A program made the position numbers and the translations under genes. Of a DNA stretch of 18,007 nt, positions 8,629 through 18,007 are shown piece by piece (within the stretch, counting starts at the first letter, position 1; each line of letters begins with the position of its first letter). This DNA is from Porogramme epimiltina. Its lineage: Eukaryota > Basidiomycota > Agaricomycetes > Polyporales > Polyporaceae. The notes under the pieces were generated by a model. That model worked only from the letters and a program-made list of their open reading frames with translations, was not told the DNA's origin and ran no database searches. The stretch spans positions 1-18,007 of the forward strand of contig FTLJ01000965.1 of NCBI GenBank assembly GCA_900155495.1, read 5' to 3'.

Positions 8629-9951
8629 TCAAAGCAGCTGCTTCCAGCCCGCCTCACGGCACTTCTTGACGAGGCGCTTCACCTCTTGGGAGCGTGCGCG
8701 CGTAGTGACGAGCAGAGTGTCGGGCATGTCGACGATGACGAGGTCATCGACTCCAAGGAGGGAGACTAGCCTGCCGGACCCAGGGACGACAATGCCACCG
8801 GCCGCTTGCTCCGTGACGACTGCGAAGACGAATGTTATACGCTGCGCGCATGTACACGAAGGGGGAACAAAGGACTCACCAAGATTGCCATCCCCGAGGA
8901 TGCGAGGCTGGTTCGACTCGGCAGGGAGGAGGTCAGCGAGGGAGGAGAAATCTCCGACGTCGTCCCAACCTAGCAATTGTGTACCCGCGTCAGTTCGTGC
9001 TAGCGCGCCACACTAGAAGCCCGCCCCTCTTGACTTACCGAAGGTTGCCGGCACGACCGCGACCTTGCGGTCCATGGCGGCGGGCTCGGCGACGGCGTTG
9101 TCGATCGCGATCTTCTCGAGACTGGGCCACACTTCGTCGAGGACTTCCTGGCGGGTGGTCTCGTCGTCCCACGCGAGCGCGATCTTCTGGAGGCCTTCGT
9201 GCAACTCGGGCTTGTACTCCTTGAGGAGTTCCATGAGGAACGCCGCCTTCGTCACGAACATACCAGCATTCCAGCGGTAGTTACCCGTCTTGATGTACGC
9301 CGCGGCGGTCCTCGCGTCGGGCTTCTCCTTGAAACTCGATACGAGCCGCGCGTTGGGCGCGTCGGACATACCGAGCTTCTCGCCCAGACGGACGTAGCCG
9401 AAGCCGGTTGAGGGGTGGGAGGGCGCGATACCGATGGTGACAAGATAGTCCTTCTTTGCGACCTCGACGGCTTCTGCGACAGCGGCGAGGAAGGCATCAT
9501 CACCGGAGATCATGTGATCCGCGGCGAAAGAACCAATGATCGCATTCGGGTCGCGGACCGCCAAAACCGCGGCGGCGAGACCGATGGCGGCCATGGAATC
9601 CTTTGCACTCGGCTCGCAGAGGAGGTTATCGGGAAGCAGGTCGGGTAGCTGCTCAGTAATACTCGTGACGTGCGCAGGGCCAGCGACGATCGCGGTACGT
9701 GCAGACGAAGAGAGAGGAATGAGACGGTCCCAGGTGGCCTGGATCAGGGACCGGCCCTTGAGAGTGAGGTCGAGCAAGAACTTCGGATGGCCCTCGCGGG
9801 AGAGAGGCCATAGGCGTGTGCCAGCGCCACCAGCGGGAATAACGACCCAAAATCCGGGAATCTCGCGTACACCGAAGGAGAATTGCGTGAGCGCATGGTC
9901 GCCCAGCGGGGACGGCGCGTATAAACTGGGTGGGACCACAAGGGAAGCCAC
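8629..9951 (-). CDS. mannose-1-phosphate guanylyltransferase, bacterial/actinobacterial type
   Basis: Exons 9039-9951, 8880-8969 and 8629-8819 encode 397 codons, with introns of 69 nt (8970-9038) and 60 nt (8820-8879), both phase 1. The enzyme makes GDP-mannose from mannose-1-phosphate and GTP. Counting from 9951, the pyrophosphorylase signature GGAGTRLWPLSR with PK is at 41-57, an EP..KD motif at 113-118, the metal-binding FAADH at 142-146, the STGFGYV loop at 181-187, FKEKPD at 207-212, YRWNAGMF at 225-232, and WDDVGDF just after the first intron. This is the short ManC-like form. It lacks the C-terminal hexapeptide-repeat domain of the usual fungal Psa1/Mpg1 enzyme and looks closest to actinobacterial proteins, which suggests old horizontal transfer. 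Position 9951 is a GTG: no ATG occurs in this frame between the stop at 10063-10065 and the conserved domain. A real first exon probably lies upstream, with a branch site CTAAC at 10062-10066 and a phase-0 acceptor CAG ending at 10045. Confidence 0.92.
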
Positions 9952-10279
9952 AGTGGTCGGAGAGAGGAAGGGGGTCCTTGCACGAAGTTGTGGGCTGCCA
10001 GGCGCAGGAGTCTGGAACCCAGGCGTTCCAAGCCTGGATCCGTTCTGGTCCAGAAAGCCGCGTTAGTATTTGGAAAACATGAAGCAGAAGAACGTAAGTG
10101 GAAGCGTTCCGGGAGACTCGCTGCTGCGCATGTAACTGCATCCTAAAAGAAGCGACATTGTGGTTTGTTGCGACCGCCCCGACATCTGTACGGACATCCG
10201 GACGGAGGTGGAGCAGGGTAACCATGTCTCCGAGAACAATCATGATCCGTACCAGGCGATGCGCATTTCACGGCAACGC

Positions 10280-10834
10280 CTACTGCGGAACACGTCGCGG
10301 ACATTCGGACTTCGCGCTTTCGGCTAGGAGGGCTAGCGCTGCACCTGTCGCGCATAGCGCGGGAACGTCGGCCACGTCGCGCCGTACTGCTAGCACGGCG
10401 CGGCGGAGGTAGACCGTTGACACCCCCAGCAGCGAAGACGGCATATCGAGGTCCACAGCCGAGAACTCAACGCCAGATGTGGCACGTTCGTCCCCCAATC
10501 TTGATGTAACAACGCGCGCGGCGCAGAGGCGGAGAAGGAAGGCGGGGGAGGGGCATGAGGACGAACGTTGGAGACACACCTGGAGACCCTCCCGGACCAT
10601 ACGTTCAAGGCTCGCGTTCGCCTGCCGGAGTTCATGGCATTCAGACCTGAGCTCAGAGATCTCTATTTGCTGTGGGTTCTGCCGTCAGTCTTTGTCTCGT
10701 CGAGCGAGTGCGCCGAGGTGCGGACTGACCGACTTATGGACCGCGTCCATGATCTGCCGGAACATGAACTCGATAGCAGGGCCGCCGGGGGCCTGGATGG
10801 GGGCGATCGGAGACGTCGCAAAGGGCGCAGCCAT
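10280..10834 (-). CDS. small coiled-coil protein, hypothetical, 3' end uncertain
   Basis: The ATG at 10832-10834 stands in a strong context (CGCCATGG) after a long C/T-rich leader. Exon 1 (10730-10834) gives 35 residues, and a 60-nt intron (10670-10729, donor GTCAGT, branch CTGAC, acceptor ACAG) joins in phase to exon 2 from 10669. Exon 2 begins with a charged helical stretch rich in Glu, Arg and Leu (about residues 36-65, e.g. SELRSECHELRQANASLERM) with coiled-coil spacing. At 10579 a good donor (CAG then GTGTGT) may start a second intron. If it is not used, the frame stays open to the TAG at 10280-10282 and the protein is 164 aa. If it is used, with an acceptor at the following CATCAAG, the protein is only about 76 aa. 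I do not recognise a family. The gene lies about 220 bp or more upstream of the guanylyltransferase on the same strand. The first two exons are well supported, the rest is not. Confidence 0.5.
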
Positions 10835-13520
10835 GGCGTCGAGGTAGAGATGGTGGTGGAGAGGGGATGAGATGGACGGAGAAGAGGAGCACGGATGGAC
10901 GAGCTTGACGTGTCCGCCGCACTCGCGCCCGAGGCCCGAACCGAGACTGACGCTGCTGCGCGTGGCCTCGCACTGGTCCGTCCCGCCAATGGGCCGGCCG
11001 AGCCGGGCTCATCAACTTAAGCATCCGTGAGAGCTCCCCATATGGGCGTCTTCCCCCCTTCATTATGTCCTCACCGCGGAAGAGGCTCATTGTGTCGCTT
11101 CGATGCTTCAACATACGCCTCCAGGCCCTACTCTCCCAGAAGGGCATTCCAAGCCGCCATATGTGCAGACTAAACTACCGTTTGCGGCTCGAAGAGCCTC
11201 GACTCGAGCAGAACAGGAATTGTCATTACTTTCGCATTTGAGCCAGACCGACATACAATCCCGCCCATCGATGACGAGATGCCTCCGTACATGCGCAAAC
11301 ACCTCAGATGCTTGCGTGTATATAACCAGACGGTGTCCCTCACTTGCTTCGTGTTGAAACTGCCGTCGAGATTCCAGCCGCATCCATGTATACGCCGTCA
11401 GCCTCCCCACGGCCTTCGCCAACGTTGCTTTGATGGGAAGCCTAGAAACCCGATCCAGGCGCGCAGTACGAGGAGATGGGTTCGGAAAGGAGACTTGACT
11501 GTCCCGAGGGCCGTCACGGTAGTCCAATTTGAGCGTTCCGCGATGCTGAGTTCAATATACCACTCAGTTGGCTGCCCGACTGTTGGCGGTCCAAACTTAG
11601 CGAGGGCGTCGAAAAGGCTACAGAGCATACCTGATATATCGCCCTTGGACCCCAACGAGTCTATACATATACTCCTTCGTCCTGTTGATCGCCTGTGTGC
11701 GTTCGTGCGCCGCGAAGTCGCGTGCCGTGTCGTTAGCCTGCCCTCGACGTTGAGCCATTAGTCCCCCGTCGCGGAGCCGTTTTTCATTCTCCGCCGCTCC
11801 CGCGAGTCCGCCAAGGGGCCGCCGGACGGCGGGACGAGGCGGCGTCGAGGTCGAGACTGATGTGTCGTCGAACATGAGACCACAATGGTGCCGTACGGTC
11901 TGGCAACGTCACCGCGAAACTTTGAACATGGACTTGACTGGTCCAAAGGTGAGCACCGGAGTGAGCGATTGCTCGCCTCTGCTTCTGATAGTAGGAACTT
12001 GAGGCACTTGCAAGGCAGCGACTGCAAACTGCGACGGTGAATAACATCGAAACCGGGGGCCACGTTGGTTGTGAAAGACGACATCCACCGGCTCCGAATC
12101 TGGGAAGTCTTGGACGATGGTACGTTCCTCGCTAGAGCTTGAGAGTAGGCCGCTGTGCACTGATGATGCGGCTTCCATCATTAGTCACTGACAATGTGAG
12201 CGAATGACTCCGGTTGGGAGACTCTGCCGTGAAGAGGCTGTCGGTATGCAGAATCATTGGATCGATGCATCGCTGGGATGGCGTGGTACGGAGGGGGAGA
12301 ACGTCTGACTCGTAGCAACGACTGCTGGAAGGCATTTGAAGGAGGGCGCAGCGAGATGCTTCATCCAGGGAAGGAGGGGATGGGGCACCTCGCAGTGCAC
12401 CCAGCGAAGCAGTACGGGGCGCGGGGGCACGTTGTGCTCCCGCGACCCGCACAACATACACAACGAGGCCCTCCTACTGATTATCCTGCTGATCTCGGTC
12501 GATGCTCATTCTCCGCCGACCGATGGCTTCCTGCCTAGGCATATTAACTGCGTCTATGACAACTTCTATGAGCTCTCCCATGAATCTACGACGGTTCTCG
12601 GCACTCACCGCGCTCAACCCCTACCCTCGTTTCCGCTCTGAATCTCATGCTTTCCGGGAGAATGAACCCTAGGCGGTTCGCGAGCGCCGATGGAAGAGCA
12701 GATGACGGTACATTGTATGCGGAAGCAAGGCTGTCGGGAGCGGCGTGGGCCGCGGGGACGGTTGCCGGTGAGTAGACGTGCCAGCCGCAGGCGGGGAGCC
12801 GTCAGGAAGAATGAGGGATGAGTGATTTGTGCTCTGCTGGTCTAGGGCTGACGAGTTGCATGCCAGGTTTCCGTCCCTGGGGGGAGGGTGGCCTCGTTGG
12901 CGAACGCCATGAAGACGGCGAGATGTGGGCCAGCTCGGCGGTGCAAGAGGGTGGATGTGACGCCCGAACGCCCGCACGGACCCCGTCTGCGTCCGCGCGC
13001 GATGGCCATGCAATACGACGCCCCCCATCTTCGACAACAATCTCCCCCTCCCTCAGGTCAACGTCGACCGCTCGCGATCAGATCCAGTCGCAGCCCAGAG
13101 CCGACACCCTACCCTCAGTACTGCCGTAATAACCGCGCGGCCGGCGGCCCACAAGCACCCTTCGGGGCCCAAGCGGCGACCCAAGCGAAGGGCCCAATCT
13201 GCGTGCAAAGGACCCCGGCTTCATTTGCCCTCTCGCCCGCACTCCTGCGAAGGTACCCCTTCTGCACGCGCGTAGCATGGGAGTCCTTGTCGGCGCGGAG
13301 ACCGCACCTAAGCGTTAGGCGGTACGTGATTTATTGCATAGGAGGAGGCTACTTTGATGAATTAAGCTCGCTCCCGTATTCACACCAGGGGTCGAGTTCA
13401 TACGGCCTGGATCAGACGACCGCCCTTCGCCAACCCACCCGCTTCCCCCCATGAGCAATTTCCAACTTTCCGGAGACTGCCCAACCAGACTTCCTGAGAT
13501 CTAGTTGCAGGTGGCGTTAA
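10835..13520. other. gene-poor region, no recognisable product
   Basis: The first 200 bases are the leader and promoter of the minus-strand coiled-coil gene. Beyond them, frames of 80-160 codons occur on both strands, for example an ATG-started 160-aa frame at 11279-11761 (+), but none shows a domain, a GC-rich third position, or flanking splice signals that extend it. No transposase, reverse transcriptase, integrase, RNA gene or long terminal repeat was recognised by eye. Donor-like sites (near 11947 on plus, 12609 on minus) could not be linked into a gene. Confidence 0.4.
11909..12181 (-). CDS. unrecognised 90-aa open reading frame
   Basis: It starts with two consecutive ATGs and ends in TGA. 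The N-terminal half is Ser/Glu-rich (LLSSSSEERTIVQDFPDSEP) and the rest is mixed without hydrophobic segments or a known motif. The codon bias is weaker than in the three recognised genes. It could be a first exon of a spliced gene or a chance frame; no downstream exon could be attached. No function is proposed. Confidence 0.15.
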   Translation of the reverse strand: MMEAASSVHSGLLSSSSEERTIVQDFPDSEPVDVVFHNQRGPRFRCYSPSQFAVAALQVPQVPTIRSRGEQSLTPVLTFGPVKSMFKVSR

Positions 13521-16499
13521 GCACGCAAGCCTCCCAGCCGCACGGAGGAGCCCGGAGCCCAGGCATGCCCGATCCTCACCCTCGATTCCGCCCCTCCTGA
13601 CTCTCGCCCGCACACGCGGTTCACGGTGCTCGAACCTTCTTCCCTCCTGGAAGACCGCCTCGCCCACCTTACGCGTGGCCTTTCGAACGTCTGCGCGGGG
13701 CACGGGGGCCCCCGCCCTACCCGTCACTGTCTCCACGGTCTTCCAGGGTTCTTCGGGACGATTCTGCGAGCCAAGCTCTCTCAACACGCCGTCCAATCGG
13801 ACGCGCGCCCCCGTACCTACATTCGGGCGACTTTCACTTGGGCACACTCACCCAATGGCGGCCTCGCGGTGCCTCAGAAGTGGTACGTTCACTTCAGGTG
13901 TTCACACCTATTACAGCATGCGTATCATCGGAGTTGCATTCTAACTTTGGCTGGTGTCGTTCCCCGGTGTGATCATCTAGCCGCGTTATCCATTCGCGCA
14001 AACTTTCCGCCCTATGAACGACGGCCTTGCCCGCGAGGACCCTTGAGGGGGACTCAACTGGCCCGGCCACCCCGCTCGCACGCCGCGCACAAGCCCTAGT
14101 CAGCAGTACGTTTTCCTTACATATCTGTGGCGTCGATGTGAACGCCTGAAACATTATCAGTTGCGCAGACGGGTGAAAACTTTGAGCACCCTGCCAGGAT
14201 GCGTACGTTTCCTCGCCGCCCAGGTCCAAATCACACCAACGGCACGCCTCCGCCCGTTGCAATCGCCACACCAACCAGTCAGTTTACGTGCTCGGTTTCC
14301 GGTTTAGGAGCGCAGTGTAGAGGTCGTCTATCACGCTTCTATCAGGCAGATAGCGACCGTGAACGTCGTGCAACCGGCGTTCTCGGATTCAGTCTCACGA
14401 GACTAAGCTAGCGTTCTCGACCACACCGAGGGACGCCCGAATGGCCATGTGCGGAATAGCTACCGGAGGATCTCTGGGTGGCTGCGGGTTCTTTGCGCGC
14501 ATCCCTGCAAAAGTCAATTCAAACATACCTAGATGGCAACAAACGATCGGCGCGACCGTACCGGCGTCGCGTCGAAGAGCGACCTAGGCGGTTCGAGCAC
14601 CTCCCAAAGTCTCCCGGCCCTGGAGAGGCCCTGGTTTACGAACCCCCTCCCACCGGCGTCCAGGGCGGCTCTCAGGTTGCCGACAGCTACCGGGCGTTCC
14701 TGCATCTAGCGTCTTGAAGGGTGCGCCGCGAGGTGGGTGTTTGACATATTTTCACGTCATACCGACGACCCTGACGAACTCTCTCGCGTCTTGCAGATTG
14801 GGAGAGACGCTTGCCAAAAGCCTCCGACTCCGCCGTGGCGGTGGTTTGCCCTCAGGCGGCCGCTCCATGAGGTGCAACAAATCCCCATTCTGATATCGCT
14901 CCTCCCACGCGATTGCAACGACCACCAGCCAGTGAGCGTCGATGCGTAATAAGGGTCCACACCGCTTTCACAGCAGCAGGATATGCTATCACCAACAGCC
15001 AGGCATGTCACGGTTGTTCTTTCTGTGACTTGGAGTTGATTGTAAATCGTTTTCGGGACAATGGCATTCGCCAATCTAGATTACGGAACGTATCTATTTT
15101 TGTGTTATGCTGAAGCAAAAACTACGCCTCGGTCAGAAGCTCGACATGTTCTGCCAGGACGAGGAGTTGTACCTAATACCTAACCAGTGTGCTATTTCTG
15201 AAAGTTATATATCCACAGTGAGTTGGAATTGTCACTCAGGGGTCGAAGCAGGATCACCTTTTGCTCATTTACCCTTTTGATATGCTTTCTCGGCGTGCCA
15301 CGTTCGTGATACCTACAGTCATGAGGCCAAGGGGTGCTCTCGAAGAATGGGTACGCTATTTCCTGCCGGAGCAGCTCCCTTATGCGCCGGTTCTCTTGGC
15401 CGGCACCCTAAAGCTTCGTATTCCCCGGTCCGCCCTGTCTAGGTTTACCGGCCCAGAAAAGGAACGAATCCTCCCATTACGTGCTGACGACACCTTGAGA
15501 AACCAGACGTTCTGCGCTTCTCGACGGCCGCTTTAAGTTGAATCCATCTCCGCGGAATCTTGTAGGCGCGGGCGCCCCCTTCCGGGCTCTCGCTCTTCCG
15601 TTTCGTGTGCAGGGCCACGAAAGTAATGTTTTCCGTGTGGTGAAGTACTTTGTGCTAGATTTATCCGATCGGTCAGCTGAAACTACGTTAGTGGCGCACT
15701 TGGAACGTGGGCGTGGCGCGCCCATACCTGGCATGCCCATTGGCGGTCCATTCAGTACGCTCGCCGCCACACTAGGAGGGCACCCGTGTTCCGGCTGTGC
15801 GGGCCCGGGTAAGTACCCCCTGCCGCTACCTCTATCGTTATCGTCCGGTGATTAGAGTACTGATGCTTGTTCGGGCGCGAGAAGGACGCGGAATCAGGCG
15901 TCCGTGCCAGGTCCCACCGCCCTCATCACTTGTATTCTTCACGTCACTGATATGCCCCGGAGCAATCTGCAGAAGGAACCCCAATTTCCTTGCACTCCGT
16001 AGCCGTGCCCACGTTTGCAGGATGTCAAGGTCAGTGGCTCGACGCCACCCTCCTTTCGAGATCCTCTGTTCACGCATAGCCCTCAGGGCCGCGCTTCCGC
16101 ATTCGTCCATCAGGAAGCCTTGCGCCATAGTCAAGTTCCGGAAACACAACGATTCGGTGGTGGACGGTCTGTCCAGAACCAGCCGTCCGTGAGCTCCAGG
16201 CGGCCGCATGGTCGACAAGCGACTCTCGGACCCCGGACATGTCGCGGACATGACCTACCCCCTGTACGTCCCGCATGTAATGAACAACGACTGTGGGCGA
16301 CGCACTCGCAGGGCGGCACCGTCGGGTAGGGTCCGCCCCCCTCCTGACTCCGCCTGCGCATGCATCGTCGCCGTATCCTGGCTCGTTCGATGTCCGAAAT
16401 ACAAATATATGGCGACACGGGAACAAGAACGCGCCGACCTCCTGTTCTGGGGCAGCCAGAGCACAAACTCCGCCTGCTTCGCATTTGCCTAGCACTCCG
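13521..16499. other. gene-poor region, no recognisable product
   Basis: A plus-strand frame is open from 13521 to the TAG at 14097-14099 (192 codons), and the codon-aligned minus-strand frame is open at 13398-13847. Neither contains an ATG start, and neither resembles a known protein. Around 15538-15809 a plus-strand frame runs up to a good donor (GTAAGT near 15810), but no partner exon was identified. The rest is interrupted by stops in all frames. No mobile-element protein or terminal repeat was recognised. Confidence 0.4.
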
Positions 16500-18007
16500 C
16501 TAGCTCGAGCAGCGGGTGGCCGAGCCTGCGGCGTCCCACTTACCCGAGCAGAGGCATCCAAACGGGAAGTCCGACGCACCGACGCATTTACAGACCTCCG
16601 CCGGTGAGAAAACAACCGTGCGGTGGCGGCCGACGCGCCCCAGGTGCCGCTTATGAGAACGCTCTCGTGCGCTCGGGGCCGAGCCGCCGGGAGGGGACAC
16701 TTTCTTCCCGCCCGCCCAGTGCGCACCGTCGCGCAGGTGTGGTTCTTGCCGCAAGCGACAGCGGCCAGCCACGGTCGCCGCGCTCTGCATCCGCTGCGGT
16801 CGGGCTACTGCCTCCGCATCAGTCGTGGGGGGCGGCTGGGGAATCTCGAGGAAGGCGGGCCCGGTGCGGGCCACTGACAGGTGCGGGAGCCGCTGCGCGC
16901 GCGGTGCGTCATGCTGGCTCAACCGAGGACGAGTCTAAACGCTCATCAATCGTCGCGGCTTCCCACAGATCGCGTCGCTTTCCTCTGCTACCGGCGCCGC
17001 GGGGGGGCGCCCATGAACACGTACGCTAAGCTGGCAGTTCGTGTCCTCAGGGCGTCGAACTTCAGGAACGCCGTGCGCGGGCGCTGCGAAGCGGCAGGGC
17101 ATCGAGCTCGTCGGGTTCTCGTCGTGCCACCTACATACAGAATACGTCCAGATGAGCCGTGCTACTCCCCCTTTACGCCGCTCGTTCGTATTCCGCCGCA
17201 GGCGGGAAGCGCGGAGCGCGACGTCGACGGGTTCCGGAAGCAGGCAGCGCAGGGGGCGCTGGCGAGGCGGGCACCCTCCTCTGAGCTTCGCTCTATTCTC
17301 CGCCCCATTCCGGGCTGCGCCTGGGCAGCCGCTGCTCATAATCGCTCGCGCGCTCCCCGGGACGGCGCAGCAGCAGCACCACCACCAGAAGCGGCCGCAT
17401 TCCAGCTCGTCGCGCGGGTGCGGGCAGGCGGCAGGCCGTGCGGAGGGGCTTCCGGGCGGACGAGGGCTCGCCCTGCCCAGCTCAAGCGTGCCTCGCCCCC
17501 CGTCTGGCGATGGCGAGCCCCCAGCCCTCCCGCGCGCCCGAGGGAGGGAGGCGTCGAGAAGATTCGATCGACGGCCGGAGACGGGGGATGGGCCATCACG
17601 CGCATCCTGCTGCCCCCATCAGCCCAGTCCACCCCGCGCCGCGCGGCGCAGCGGTAGACAGCCCCAGCCGCGGCCGCTGGCCCCTCGCGCGGCGCTCGCG
17701 GTCGATCCGCTGCACGCTCGCGGGGCGTCCCCCCTCCGCCGGCGGAGGTGGCGTCCGCTTACGGCAGCGCGGGGGGGCAGCGGCTGGCTGGGCGTGGCTC
17801 GCCAGCCCCGCCTGGGACTCAGCGGGCGTCCGAAGCGGCGCGAAGCAGGCGCGAGCGCAGGCGCGGGGTGACAGCAGCACGTTGCGCGCACGCCACGCCC
17901 TGTCTCGCCTCGCGTCCACGGTCGCGTTCGCGGGTCGCGCAATCGCCGGCGGGACAGAGTTACGGTTTGACGGCGCACCACGCAGGGGCTGGGGCGAAGT
18001 GGGGGGC
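16500..18007. other. very GC-rich, CpG-rich right flank without a supported gene
   Basis: From about 16500 GC content rises sharply and stays high to the window edge. Overlapping long frames on both strands (for example 16881-17657 and 17041-17871 on plus) are Arg/Ala/Pro/Gly-rich and mutually exclusive, as expected when stop codons are simply rare. A good donor (GGGTAAGT) lies on the minus strand near 16541, so an exon of a gene reaching in from the right is possible but cannot be framed. Short CAG/CAC triplet runs occur near 17368-17390. Confidence 0.4.

Noticed and set aside
8911..8919. tRNA B-box-like GTTCGACTC
   Set aside because: It lies inside exon 2 of the guanylyltransferase and has no A box or acceptor stem partner.
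10079..10099. Plus-strand ATG followed by a perfect GTAAGT donor, giving a 5-residue first exon
   Set aside because: No C/T-rich leader and no downstream exon with a matching acceptor could be found. It also overlaps the likely promoter or first intron of the guanylyltransferase.
10600..10616. B-box-like GTTCAAGGC on the plus strand
   Set aside because: No A box or cloverleaf upstream, and it falls inside exon 2 of the coiled-coil gene on the other strand.
13398..13847. 149-codon minus-strand open frame
   Set aside because: Begins with GTG, contains no recognisable domain, and mirrors an equally open plus-strand frame.
16881..17871. Two long overlapping plus-strand frames (258 and 276 codons)
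   Set aside because: They overlap in different registers in very GC-rich DNA, are Arg/Ala/Pro-rich and lack domains, so they are explained by stop-codon scarcity.

Overview
The window looks like nuclear DNA of a GC-rich filamentous basidiomycete, probably an agaricomycete such as a polypore. The reasons are short spliceosomal introns (59-69 nt, GTRNGT donors, YAG acceptors), an agaricomycete-style sesquiterpene synthase, C/T-rich leaders before ATGs, and a CYS3/MetR-type bZIP regulator. Nothing bacterial, organellar or viral was recognised as a whole. Species assignment is inference only.

Layout. 1-1345: GC-rich, no supported gene, with a strong G-quadruplex motif on the minus strand at 1-30. 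1346-2380 (-): intact single-exon bZIP transcription factor of the sulfur-regulator type, with a likely 5'UTR intron and a CYS3-like half-palindromic site upstream. 2381-6318: about 3.9 kb without a convincing gene, carrying a 17-bp minisatellite, a 24-bp imperfect palindrome and a 9-bp-stem hairpin. 6319-7537 (+): three-exon class I terpene synthase, 364 aa. 7538-8628: tail-to-tail spacer with a very GC-rich first part and a perfect 17-bp palindrome. 8629-9951 or further (-): three or more exons of a bacterial/actinobacterial-type mannose-1-phosphate guanylyltransferase whose first exon could not be fixed. 10280-10834 (-): a small gene with two confidently read exons encoding a short coiled coil, 3' end uncertain. 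10835-18007: about 7.2 kb without a recognisable gene, moderately GC-rich and then very GC-rich from about 16500.

How the genes relate. They do not form an obvious operon-like or biosynthetic unit. The terpene synthase would make a sesquiterpene scaffold from farnesyl diphosphate, but no P450, oxidoreductase or transporter accompanies it here. The guanylyltransferase would supply GDP-mannose, and the bZIP protein probably controls sulfur assimilation. The points most worth a second look are the altered first aspartate-rich motif of the terpene synthase, the bacterial-type GDP-mannose enzyme in a fungal genome with its missing start codon, the hidden coiled-coil gene, and the long gene-free right half. 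I did not find a convincing new multi-gene system.
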